From positions 62,001-126,000 of the forward strand of contig JADLBU010000126.1 in NCBI GenBank assembly GCA_020847535.1: a stretch of 64,000 nucleotides of DNA, in the 5' to 3' direction. The stretch is from Phycisphaerales bacterium (lineage in GTDB: Bacteria > Planctomycetota > Phycisphaerae > Phycisphaerales > UBA1924). The first letter of the stretch is position 1; the number at the start of each line of letters is the position of its first letter. Both the position numbers and the translations under genes were made by a program. The notes below the pieces were generated by a model that searched no databases, was not told where the DNA came from, and saw nothing but the letters and a program-made list of their open reading frames with translations. This document shows, piece by piece, positions 44,120 through 52,116 of the stretch.

Positions 44120-45025
44120 ATGAACGAGCTTCCCAACGACGGCGCGTTATCTCTGGTCGCCGTGAGCGTCGGCAATACCCGGACCCGGTTCGGGGTCTTT
44201 GAATCCGGTGAGCTGCAGCAGTCCCGGGCCTTCCCGAACACGAACCTCGAGGAGTCGATTTCCGGGATCCGGGAGATGGCCGCCACGGGCAACCGGCTGG
44301 TGATGATCGCCTCGGTCAACGACCCGGTCGCCGAGCAGATCACGCGAGCGCTGCGGGACCAGGTTCCTTCGGATCGGCTGTTCCGGTTCGGGGCGGATCT
44401 TCCGATCCCCATGCAGACAGCGCTGGATGATGACAGCACGGTCGGGCAGGATCGGCTGCTGGCGGCGCTGGGGGCGTATTCACGGGCCAAGCAGGCGTGC
44501 GTGGTGATCGATGCGGGGACGGCGATCACGGTGGACTTCGTGGATGGGACGGGTGTGTTCCAGGGGGGGGGGATCGCTCCCGGGCTGAACCTGATGCTGC
44601 GTGCGTTGCACGAGCACACGGCGGCGCTGCCGCAGCTGCACTACAAAGCACCCGATGCGTCTCGCGGGGGAATCGGCAAGGACACCGCGCACGCGATGAC
44701 GCTGGGGGTTCGGGCGGCGCTTGTGGGGATGACGCGGCTGCTGGTCGATACGTACGCCGAGACGTACGGGGCGTATCCGCAGGTGGTTGCGACCGGTGGG
44801 GATGCCGCGGTGCTGGAGGATGATCCGCTGGTCGAGCACATCGTGCCGGACCTGGTGCTTCTGGGGATCGCCGAGGCATGCCGGCGGATGCTGATGGACG
44901 ATCCGCAGTGTGAGCTGGAGCGCGAACACCGGGAGAGGCAGGCTCGCGCGGGGGGACTTGGATCGACCGATGCGGCCAGTGGAAGGGCGAACGGCAAGGA
45001 TGCCGCCGAGGATGAGCATGACTGA
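44120..45025 (+). CDS. coaX: Type III pantothenate kinase
   Basis: A 301-residue ASKHA-fold kinase for the first step of CoA synthesis. The PHOSPHATE-1 loop reads SVGNTRTRFGVF, and CoaX normally has an Asp where the Ser stands (D-x-G-N-T/S). The catalytic GQDRLLAALGAY and VIDAGTAITVDFVDG motifs are intact, and GGGIAPGLNLMLRAL follows. A 45-residue charged C-terminal tail (AREHRERQARAGG-like) is extra. I start at 44120 (MNELPND). It overlaps the next gene by eight bases. Confidence 0.88.
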   Translation: MNELPNDGALSLVAVSVGNTRTRFGVFESGELQQSRAFPNTNLEESISGIREMAATGNRLVMIASVNDPVAEQITRALRDQVPSDRLFRFGADLPIPMQTALDDDSTVGQDRLLAALGAYSRAKQACVVIDAGTAITVDFVDGTGVFQGGGIAPGLNLMLRALHEHTAALPQLHYKAPDASRGGIGKDTAHAMTLGVRAALVGMTRLLVDTYAETYGAYPQVVATGGDAAVLEDDPLVEHIVPDLVLLGIAEACRRMLMDDPQCELEREHRERQARAGGLGSTDAASGRANGKDAAEDEHD

Positions 45026-46004
45026 TCGCACCGCCCGGTGGCGCGTGCTGACTCCGGGATCGGCGGCGGGCGCGATCGCGGGGATCGAGCTCACTGGAAG
45101 CGCTGGCGACATCGACTCGGCGCTTGCTCGGCTGGGCGCCGGTGCGGTGGAGGTCGGGCAGGTTGTGCTGCGATCACTTGCGGGTGTCGATCGCGGGCTG
45201 GTGGCCCGCTGGACGGGCGGGTGCGTGCATCTGATGCCGCACGGCGGGCTGGAGGTCATGCGGGCGCTCGCCGGGGCGATCGGGGATGCGGGAATGCGAG
45301 AGCTTGGGGGGTTGGACGACGCATCGCGCCGGGTTGCGTACCCGGAGGCGAGCGATGACATCGAGGCGCACGTGCTTGAAGTGCTGGCGCGCGCACCGAG
45401 CCCGCGGGGGATCGATCTGCTTCTGGATCAGCCCCGGCGATGGCGGCTGCATGAGCTGGGAAAGCTGCCGGGGCCGGATGTTTACCATTCGGCGGTGCTT
45501 GCGCGGCTGCTGGAACCGCCGATGGTCGCGGCGATCGGAGCCAGCAACATCGGCAAGAGCTCGCTCACCAACGCGCTGGCGGGCCGGCGGATCTCGATCA
45601 CCGCCGATGAGGCGGGAACGACGCGTGACCACGTCGGGGTGATGCTCGAACTGGATGGGCTTGCGGTGCGCTTCGTAGACACGCCGGGGTTGCGCCGGGA
45701 AGCGCCGGGCATCGAGTGGGCAGCGCAAGAGGCTGCGGGGGAGATCGTGCGGGGAGCCGACATCGTGCTGCTGTGCGGTGACAAGGATGCGCCACCACCG
45801 GACGCCCTGTCGTTGGGATGCAAGGGAATGATATTGACCGTTCTATTGCGATCGGATCTGGGAGCGCCGGCAACCTGGCCGGCGGATGTGGTAACTTCGG
45901 CACGGACGGGCGCTGGGGTGCGGGAGCTTTCGGATCGGATACGGAGGGAGTTGACGCCGGACCGGTTGCTTACGGATCCGCGTCCGTGGCGGTTCTGGAG
46001 ATGA
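45018..46004 (+). CDS. MnmE/TrmE-like GTPase lacking the C-terminal cysteine motif
   Basis: About 328 residues, with an alternative ATG at 45012. The N-terminal 100 residues resemble the TrmE tetrahydrofolate-binding fold in a divergent form (AGAIAGIELTGSAGD). The G domain has Walker A GASNIGKSSLTNAL, switch GTTRDHVG, G3 DTPGLRREAPG, but no clear NKxD. MnmE is about 450 residues and ends C-x-G-K; this protein ends WRFWR and has no such Cys. It is therefore a reduced MnmE-like paralogue rather than a full tRNA-modifying enzyme. It overlaps coaX by eight bases, so the two are coexpressed. Confidence 0.75.
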   Translation: MTDRTARWRVLTPGSAAGAIAGIELTGSAGDIDSALARLGAGAVEVGQVVLRSLAGVDRGLVARWTGGCVHLMPHGGLEVMRALAGAIGDAGMRELGGLDDASRRVAYPEASDDIEAHVLEVLARAPSPRGIDLLLDQPRRWRLHELGKLPGPDVYHSAVLARLLEPPMVAAIGASNIGKSSLTNALAGRRISITADEAGTTRDHVGVMLELDGLAVRFVDTPGLRREAPGIEWAAQEAAGEIVRGADIVLLCGDKDAPPPDALSLGCKGMILTVLLRSDLGAPATWPADVVTSARTGAGVRELSDRIRRELTPDRLLTDPRPWRFWR

Positions 46005-46036
46005 AAAAGAACCGCCCCCGCGCAGGGCGGGGGCGG
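46004..46036 (-). terminator. Terminator for the minus-strand secreted protein
   Basis: Stem CCGCCCCC/GGGGGCGG with a nine-base loop. On the minus strand it is followed by TTCTTTTT. It lies 44 bp after the stop of the gene at 46080 and also ends at the convergent GTPase gene. Confidence 0.8.
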
Positions 46037-46079
46037 CCTTGAATGTCAGATTGTCGATCCGACGAGCGGATCAGTTGCC

Positions 46080-46709
46080 TCAGCGGCGGCGGCGACCGGC
46101 GACCAGGGCGCCCAGGCCCAGGAGGGCGGCAGCGCCGGGGGCGGGGGTGATGTCCGACGCATCGGTGCGGACGTTGTCGATCACCCAGAAGTTGCCCGTG
46201 TCGTGGACGATGACGTAGGAGATGTGATTGGTGCCGTCCCAGGTGACGTGCAGGAGGCCGGGCCCCGCGCCGTTGCTGTTGGTGAAGCGGAGGTTGGGAC
46301 CGCCGGTGTCGACGTCGAGGAGGTTGCCGTTGGTGTCGTAGGCCTCGAGCCAGAAGTCGCTGCTGGAGCAGTACTGGATGTCGACATAGGTCGCATCTTC
46401 GTTATCGAACGAGATCTGGCCGTCGTTGCCGGAGTTATCGAGGGCGCTGGTAACGCCGACATCGCCGTGGATCCAGTACTCGCCGGTTCCGTAGGTGTTG
46501 CCGTTGGTGGAGGAGATGTTGTAGTTGAAGGTCGAGGCCCGGCGGGTGACCAGCGGAGAGCCGGTCGAACTGGAGCCGAACGTGACGCCTGTGTAGAAGT
46601 CGTTGACGGCCTGGACATCGCCGGGGATGCCCTCAAAGTCCATGAGGATGTCGGCCTGGGCAGCGCCGGCGAGCGAACCGAGAACAGCGATCGCAAGGAA
46701 CTTCTTCAT
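46080..46709 (-). CDS. Secreted protein with PEP-CTERM-like C-terminal anchor
   Basis: A 209-residue exported protein. Signal peptide MKKFLAIAVLGSLAGAAQA. The mature part is a beta-rich Ser/Asn/Gly domain (LMDFEGIPGDV near the start, TYVDIQYCSSSDFWLEAYDT in the middle) like PEP-CTERM lectin-type sandwich proteins. It ends TPAPGAAALLGLGALVAG-RRRR. A terminator follows at 46004-46036. It resembles the proteins at 33029 and 54155 in plan but not in mature sequence. Confidence 0.82.
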   Translation of the reverse strand: MKKFLAIAVLGSLAGAAQADILMDFEGIPGDVQAVNDFYTGVTFGSSSTGSPLVTRRASTFNYNISSTNGNTYGTGEYWIHGDVGVTSALDNSGNDGQISFDNEDATYVDIQYCSSSDFWLEAYDTNGNLLDVDTGGPNLRFTNSNGAGPGLLHVTWDGTNHISYVIVHDTGNFWVIDNVRTDASDITPAPGAAALLGLGALVAGRRRR

Positions 46710-47025
46710 TGTCTTTGCCTCTCTCTAAGAACCCACGACACGCGCCACGACCGCTCGGTCATGAAAATCGCATGCCGACCAACCGCGTCCTGCAACGCGG
46801 GGACGTCGAGATCGCAATGTGTTGAGATACCCTCTCCACGAACTCTCTCCCGTATCCGCATTCCCATTCGCTGCGGGTTGCAAAGGGTTCCGTGGGAGTC
46901 GCCGCATTCTGAGGGAATTTCCCGGGGGCGGGTCGGGAGGTTCTCCCCTGCTCCTACACTTCCCATCCAAGGGATGTCTTTGTTCGGTTTTAGTGCGGCT
47001 GGCTGGGTCGCCGAGGGTGTACGCC
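46710..47025. other. Divergent intergenic region
   Basis: 316 bp between two divergent genes. It must hold both promoters. GC-rich; no clear -35/-10 pair, repeat or RNA was picked out by eye. Confidence 0.4.
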
Positions 47026-47976
47026 ATGGATGATCGCAGAGAGATTCGCGAGGGCGCAGGGCTCGAAGAGGCGCGCCTCAACCAGGATTTCATTGAGTTC
47101 CTGCGCCGATGGAGCACCCCGATCCTGGTGGTGGTCGCGGTGATAGCGATCGCGTACGCCGGTTACATGCGCTGGAAAGAGCGTCAGCACACCCAGATCA
47201 ATGAGGCGTACGCCGAACTCGAGCGGGTCGCCGGCGTCCCCAGCCCCAGCCCGGATTCACTGCAGCGGGTTGCCGAGGAATACGAGAAGGTCGGCGGCGT
47301 GGCGATCCTGGCTCGGCTTCAGGCCGCGGATGTCTACCTGCGATCGGTGCGGCTGGGAATCAAGCCCGGCGCTGAGATCGATCAGCAGGGCGCGGTCGCG
47401 AACAAGGAAGACCTGCTGACGCCGGAGGACCGGACATTCTTCCTCAACAAGGCCCAGGATCTCTATTCGCAAGTCATCCAGTCTGCTCACACGGAGGATG
47501 CCCAGAAGCTGCTGGCGATCGGCGCTACGTATGGGCTTGCAGCGGTTGCCGAATGCCGGGATGACTTTGATGCGGCTCGCAAGCACTACGAGTCGGTGAT
47601 CGCGCTGGCGAAGGATGGCCCCTACGCGACTCACACCAAGATCGCGCAGGCACGCATCGATGCGTTCGAGAAGATCAAGCAGCCTGTCAAGGTGTACGAG
47701 ACGGCACAGTTACCTGCGGCGGCGATCGCTCCCTTGGCGCCGTGGCAGCAGCCGACGCCTTCGGCCGCTTCCAATCCGGCGGCGACGAGCGACAAGCCAA
47801 GTTCCGTGGGCCCGCCGGTCGATGTGCCTGGCGCGACGCCAGACTCCGCGGCACCGGCTCCAACCCCGACGCCCACCCCCACGTCGAGCGAACCGGCGAT
47901 CGAGCCGAATCGGGAGCCCCAACCGGAGCCCAAGCCTGAACCGGCGCCTGCGCCGCCGGCAGAGAGCCCGAAGTAG
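47026..47976 (+). CDS. YfgM-like tetratricopeptide membrane protein
   Basis: A 316-residue bitopic protein. A cytoplasmic N-terminus (DDRREIREGAGLEEAR) precedes one TM helix (PILVVVAVIAIAYAGYMRW). The outer domain is TPR-like: LQRVAEEYEKVGGVAILARL, YSQVIQSAHTEDAQKLLAIG, AARKHYESVIALAKDGPY. The last 90 residues are a Pro/Glu/Ala-rich tail with PTPTPTPT and PEPKPEPAPAP. YfgM acts near the Sec translocon as a periplasmic chaperone; planctomycete homologues often carry such tails. The start is at 47026 (MDDRREI). Confidence 0.75.
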   Translation: MDDRREIREGAGLEEARLNQDFIEFLRRWSTPILVVVAVIAIAYAGYMRWKERQHTQINEAYAELERVAGVPSPSPDSLQRVAEEYEKVGGVAILARLQAADVYLRSVRLGIKPGAEIDQQGAVANKEDLLTPEDRTFFLNKAQDLYSQVIQSAHTEDAQKLLAIGATYGLAAVAECRDDFDAARKHYESVIALAKDGPYATHTKIAQARIDAFEKIKQPVKVYETAQLPAAAIAPLAPWQQPTPSAASNPAATSDKPSSVGPPVDVPGATPDSAAPAPTPTPTPTSSEPAIEPNREPQPEPKPEPAPAPPAESPK

Positions 47977-48040
47977 CTCACGGTGAGCGCCGCTGAACAG
48001 CGGTGTCGTCTGCAAGGTCACTGAAACGCTCGGGCATCGC

Positions 48041-49423
48041 ATGGCCAAGCGGCCGACTTCATCTCCCAAGTCATCGGACCCATCCGCCGATGCGCTGCGC
48101 GGATCCCGTGCCGATGATCCGGCGGAGCTTGTTTCGACATCGACCGCGAGCGGGGATGAGAGCCTGCTGCTTCCGGGCGGGACGGTGGATCCCGATGCGC
48201 TGCGGCGAGCGGTGGAGGCTGCGCAGGCGGCGGGGAGCGGGGGCGATGATGAGGAAACCGATGATGTTCTGCCGCGGATCACGTTCTCGCTGCGGCGAGA
48301 CCTGGCCAAGCGGCTCGACAAGTACCTGACCGATCGCATCACGTTCATGAGCCGCAATCAGCTCCAGAAGCTGATCGAGAACGGCGGCGTCACGGTCAAC
48401 GGGCGAGCGCCCAAGGCCTCGACGGTGCTGCGGGCCGGGGACACGGTGGAGGTGCTGGTCCCTCCACCGCCCTCAGCGCACGCGCAGCCCGAGGACATCC
48501 CGCTGGACATCCTCTACGAGGATGAGCACATCCTCGTGCTCAACAAGACCCCGGACATCATCGTGCACCCCGCGCGGACGCACAACAAGGGCACGCTCAT
48601 CAACGCGCTCGCGTACCACTTCAAGCACCGCTCGCCATCGGGCGGCGGGCTCTCGGGCGTGGGCAAGGAGTTCGCGCGGCCGGGGGTTGTCCATCGCCTG
48701 GATCGCCAGACCTCCGGTGTCATTGTGTTCGCCAAGCAAGATGAAGCTCACTGGAAACTGGGGCATCAGTTCGAGCATCGGCGGGTGGACAAGAGATACC
48801 TGGCGATCGTTGAGGGGATCATCGAGACGGATGCGGATGTGATCGATCTGCCGCTGGGACCGCATCCATCCAGGGAGAAGGGCTATCGCGAGAAGCACGT
48901 CGTGCGGCACGATGAGCAGGGGAAGAACGCGGTGACGATCGTGCGGGTGAGGGAGAGGTATTGGAAGGGAGACAAAGAGACGGAGAGACGAAGAGACGAA
49001 GTGAAGAAGGGCACTGCGCCGGGATGGGTACAGGATCCTGCTTCCCACTCTGTCTCTTCAACTCTTCGGAACTCCGTCTCTTCCGGGTACACCCTTGTTG
49101 AGCTCGAACTCAAGACCGGCCGCACGCACCAGATCCGGGTGCACCTGTCGCACCTGGGGTGGCCGATCGTCGGGGATGACATGTACGGCGGGAAGGATTT
49201 CGTGGATGCGGATGGGCGAGGCGTGATGGGCCGGGTGGCGCTGCACGCGTGCATCCTGGGGTTTCGGCATCCGATCACGGAGGAGCCGATGCAGTTCACA
49301 GCGCCGTTGCGGGGGGACATGGCGGAGCTGCTGGGGATTCTGCGGCAAACGCATCGCGTGGAGCGGCCGGCGACGCCGGGGGTGACGGTGGATCTTGCCG
49401 CGGCGATCGATACCAGGTTGTGA
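48041..49423 (+). CDS. RluA-family 23S rRNA pseudouridine synthase with an in-frame insertion
   Basis: A 460-residue enzyme. A disordered N-terminus (80 residues) is followed by an S4 domain (KRLDKYLTDRITFMSRNQLQ; NGGVTVNGRAPKAS). The catalytic core has HRLDRQTSGVIVFAK with the essential Asp, and ELKTGRTHQIRVHLSHLGWP. It isomerises uridines in rRNA. Between VRERYW and YTLVELELKT lie about 41 residues (ETERRRDEVKKGTAPG and SVSSTLRNSVSSG) absent from relatives; these are encoded by a palindromic repeat at 48965-49087. The inserted loop lies before a core strand, so it may be tolerated. RluD is the closest named type. Confidence 0.88.
   Translation: MAKRPTSSPKSSDPSADALRGSRADDPAELVSTSTASGDESLLLPGGTVDPDALRRAVEAAQAAGSGGDDEETDDVLPRITFSLRRDLAKRLDKYLTDRITFMSRNQLQKLIENGGVTVNGRAPKASTVLRAGDTVEVLVPPPPSAHAQPEDIPLDILYEDEHILVLNKTPDIIVHPARTHNKGTLINALAYHFKHRSPSGGGLSGVGKEFARPGVVHRLDRQTSGVIVFAKQDEAHWKLGHQFEHRRVDKRYLAIVEGIIETDADVIDLPLGPHPSREKGYREKHVVRHDEQGKNAVTIVRVRERYWKGDKETERRRDEVKKGTAPGWVQDPASHSVSSTLRNSVSSGYTLVELELKTGRTHQIRVHLSHLGWPIVGDDMYGGKDFVDADGRGVMGRVALHACILGFRHPITEEPMQFTAPLRGDMAELLGILRQTHRVERPATPGVTVDLAAAIDTRL
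48965..49087. repeat. Palindromic repeat inserted in frame within the RluA-family gene
   Basis: The left arm contains AAAGAGACGGAGAGACGAAG and the right arm contains the near complement CTTCGGAACTCCGTCTCTTC; AAGAGACGGAG/CTCCGTCTCTT is an exact 11-bp pair. The block is about 123 bp (41 codons), so the reading frame is kept. GAGACG-type arms resemble dispersed intergenic palindromes. Confidence 0.7.
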
Positions 49424-49437
49424 ACGAGCGCGTTTGG

Positions 49438-50880
49438 TCAGCAACCGGCTTCGTAGGCAAACACGAAGAAGTCGTAATCGTCGGTATCGACGAATCCGGA
49501 CCCATTGACGTCCGCTTCCTCATCGCCATCCAGGAACGCGAACACGAAGGCATCGAAATCATCGGTGTCGACGAAGCCTGAGGCGTCAAAATCAGCAGTG
49601 CAACGGACTGTCAAACGGCGATATTCTGAATTTTCACAACCCAACGCGAGATTGCCAACAACGTACCACACATACTCGCCCGGGGGCAATGATTCTGCGC
49701 CTGGAATCGTGTGGTTCGTCTGGGAAATATTGTCGATAACACGGAATGGGGAGTCATCGACAACTTCCGTTCCTAGATAGATGAAAAGAGTCCAACCATC
49801 CGGAGTCGACTTATTTGTCTGCCAATCGAATGCCAGATCATGATGTGGCCTGGCTACATGCTCCGCGATTGGAGCGAGCAGCTCAATCCCCTGTCCCGCA
49901 GCTAGATCCAAGCCGTTAGGATCGACATTCCAGCCCATGAGATCAAGGGCATCCACGTCTGCCCGTGATACCCACATCTGGCCAAGGCCGCGATAAGTAG
50001 AATCAGTGTCTGCAGCCGGATCCATGGCACCAATAACGACCGGCGGATCCAAGCGACCGACCGCTCGCCAATGGGCGGCATGAGCGTTATCTCCCCCTGT
50101 CCGCATGCCACGAGATGCCTTGTATGCACCTACAGGCGTACTCAGCTGAGTAACCCAGGATGCCTCCACTGTAGGGCGGAGTTCTCTTGCAATTGCGGCG
50201 AACTGCGTCGCGTTCACGGGCACGCTGGCTTCAGGAATTCTGAACAAATCCCAACTCGTGAGCGCAGTAGGTAGCGTGGCATTCTCAGCCGTCGATTGGA
50301 ACCCCAAGAGGTGAATGGACTCATGAATCATGGTCATTTCAAAGATCTCATACCCAGGAAGCAACTCACCTCTCCAAAATTGCCACCGGAGTGTTGAAGA
50401 CGGTGGCCGCACGCGAACGGTTCCATCGCTGCCGGATACTGCGGTTTGAAACTGGAGATGGCGGTTCAGGGCGCTTGGAATAATCACCGATGATGCCGTG
50501 CGGATTGTGGAGGTGTCGTAGTAGAACGATACGGTCGGCGTAGGCAGGGCATCGTACAGGTTGATCTCGGATTGAGGCTCCTCATCGGCCTCGGCCTGAT
50601 TGGTCAGCTTGTCACGAGCAACCGCGACCGTTTGCGAAGCAAAGCTAGAGACTGCTGCATCTGCGATTGCGCCAGGGGCGTCGGGCGCTGTCCACGCAAC
50701 AGTGATTGTGACGGCACCCGTGCTCCCGGCCAATATACGCTCCAGCGATGCTTTCACCCTTTCGAGCGCACGTTTCATCGAGGGAACCCGCTCCGCGCCG
50801 AGCGCCTGCTCTGCCTGCTGGTCATCCACGGAATAGGTGACGGTCCACTGCGCGACCGTGCGGGATTCAAAGGCCCGCAC
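49438..50880 (-). CDS. Secreted metalloprotease-like protein with dockerin-like Gly-Cys C-terminus; start out of frame
   Basis: The open frame is 480 residues from a GTG at 50880. It carries a zincin motif EMTMIHESIHLLGFQS (HExxHxxGF) at about residue 185, fitting the NF038122-type family, and a beta-sandwich. Two dockerin-like repeats (DFDASGFVDTDDFDAFVFAF; VNGSGFVDTDDYDFFVFAY) and a final AGC follow. Upstream in the same frame lies a signal-peptide-like stretch (VSRLLIAVALAIVVRAF), but the ATG with a GAGGTG site at 50968 is one base out of frame. A 7-bp tandem repeat at 50927-50964 lies between. Removing one unit would join them. Confidence 0.75.
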   Translation of the reverse strand: MRAFESRTVAQWTVTYSVDDQQAEQALGAERVPSMKRALERVKASLERILAGSTGAVTITVAWTAPDAPGAIADAAVSSFASQTVAVARDKLTNQAEADEEPQSEINLYDALPTPTVSFYYDTSTIRTASSVIIPSALNRHLQFQTAVSGSDGTVRVRPPSSTLRWQFWRGELLPGYEIFEMTMIHESIHLLGFQSTAENATLPTALTSWDLFRIPEASVPVNATQFAAIARELRPTVEASWVTQLSTPVGAYKASRGMRTGGDNAHAAHWRAVGRLDPPVVIGAMDPAADTDSTYRGLGQMWVSRADVDALDLMGWNVDPNGLDLAAGQGIELLAPIAEHVARPHHDLAFDWQTNKSTPDGWTLFIYLGTEVVDDSPFRVIDNISQTNHTIPGAESLPPGEYVWYVVGNLALGCENSEYRRLTVRCTADFDASGFVDTDDFDAFVFAFLDGDEEADVNGSGFVDTDDYDFFVFAYEAGC

Positions 50881-50926
50881 AACAATCGCCAGCGCGACCG
50901 CGATCAGAAGCCGCGAAACGTTCGCC

Positions 50927-50964
50927 CGTGAGCCGTGAGCCGTGAGCCGTGAGCCGTGAGCCGT
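50927..50964. repeat. Five tandem copies of a 7-bp unit between start codon and signal peptide
   Basis: CGTGAGC is repeated five times (50927-50961), then CGT. On the minus strand the units lie directly after ATG AAC at 50968. Seven is not a multiple of three, so each gain or loss changes the frame. With five copies the ATG frame ends after about 30 codons; with four it enters the metalloprotease frame. Confidence 0.8.
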
Positions 50965-51122
50965 TCATGCTGCACCTCGGTGATGGACCATCGCGGGGTC
51001 GATCTCAGAGTATCGACCGCACGACTTCGGAGCAATAACGAAATGTCATCCTGGGCTGTTTCGTTGCAGCGGCTTCAGCGTTTAAGGGTTGCAACCACTC
51101 TGTTCGCAGCCTGTTCCTATTC

Positions 51123-52115
51123 TTGACCGTGCTCGCCTCCACGGGTTCACCCCGTCCCACCACCATCGATGAGCTCCTCGGCCGGGAGCTGGCCGCGCAG
51201 CTTGATCGCCTCGATGTCCTGACCACCAAGATGTTCGCCGGCAAGCTGCCGGGGGAGCGGCGATCCAAGCGGCGCGGGCGCAGCGTCGAGTTTGATGATT
51301 TCCGGGATTACATCCCCGGTGATGACCTTCGGCACATCGACTGGAACGTGCTCGCCCGGCTCGACAAGCTCTTCATCAAGCTCTTCCGAGAGGATGAGGA
51401 TCTGTCGGTGCATATCTTCGTGGACAGCTCGCTGTCGATGGATTCGGGCTCCCCGAGCAAGCTGATCTTCGCGCATCGGCTGGCGATGGCGCTGGGGTAT
51501 GTGGGGCTGGTGAAGCAGAATCGCGTGGCGATCACGGCGTATTGCCCGCACGGGAGGCCGGGGATCCGCAAGCTTGCGGCGACCCGCGGGCGGCCGGGGG
51601 CGCAGCGGTTGGGGCGGTTCCTGCTGGACACACTGGCGATCCGGCAGGAAGGAGAGGCTGTCAGCGGCGCTGTCCCGGATTTCAACGCGGGCCTGAAGCT
51701 CGCGGCGGCGAGCCGGGCTGGTCGCGGGGTCATGATCGTCATTTCCGATTTCCTCGTGCCCGAGGGGTACATCCCGGGGCTCAATGCACTGGCGGGTGCG
51801 GGTACGTTCGGGGTTGCGGGGTTTGATACGTACTGCATCCAGGTGCTCGCGCCGGCCGAGCTTGATCCGCTCCGCGATCGGGAGGGTGGGATCGCAGGGG
51901 ATGTGCGCTTCACGGATGTGGAGAGCGGCAAGGCGGTCGATGTCACCGTCTCGGCAGCGCTGCTCGCCAGATACCGGATCCGTTTCACGGCTTACACGAG
52001 CCGACTACGCACGGACTGCCGCACACGCGGGATCGCGCACATGCAGGTGTCCAGCGATACGCCGGTCGACCGGTTTATCGTGGAGACGCTGCGGAGGGGT
52101 GGGCTGCTTCGCTGA
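51123..52115 (+). CDS. DUF58 domain-containing protein
   Basis: A 330-residue protein from a TTG at 51123 (a GTG at 51129 is also possible; no clear ribosome site). It has the DUF58 signature FDDFRDYIPGDDLRHIDWNV and R-LDKLFIKLFREDEDL, then a von Willebrand A-like fold: HIFVDSSLSMDSGSPSK with a MIDAS-type DSSxS, and a final VMIVISDFLVPEG. DUF58 proteins usually pair with MoxR AAA ATPases, but none is adjacent. Their substrates are unknown. Divergent from the metalloprotease gene and convergent with the beta-helix gene. Confidence 0.85.
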   Translation: MTVLASTGSPRPTTIDELLGRELAAQLDRLDVLTTKMFAGKLPGERRSKRRGRSVEFDDFRDYIPGDDLRHIDWNVLARLDKLFIKLFREDEDLSVHIFVDSSLSMDSGSPSKLIFAHRLAMALGYVGLVKQNRVAITAYCPHGRPGIRKLAATRGRPGAQRLGRFLLDTLAIRQEGEAVSGAVPDFNAGLKLAAASRAGRGVMIVISDFLVPEGYIPGLNALAGAGTFGVAGFDTYCIQVLAPAELDPLRDREGGIAGDVRFTDVESGKAVDVTVSAALLARYRIRFTAYTSRLRTDCRTRGIAHMQVSSDTPVDRFIVETLRRGGLLR

Positions 52116-52116
52116 A

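Noticed and set aside
50927..50964. Tandem 7-bp repeat considered as a CRISPR-like array
   Set aside because: Units are contiguous without spacers; it is a simple sequence repeat.
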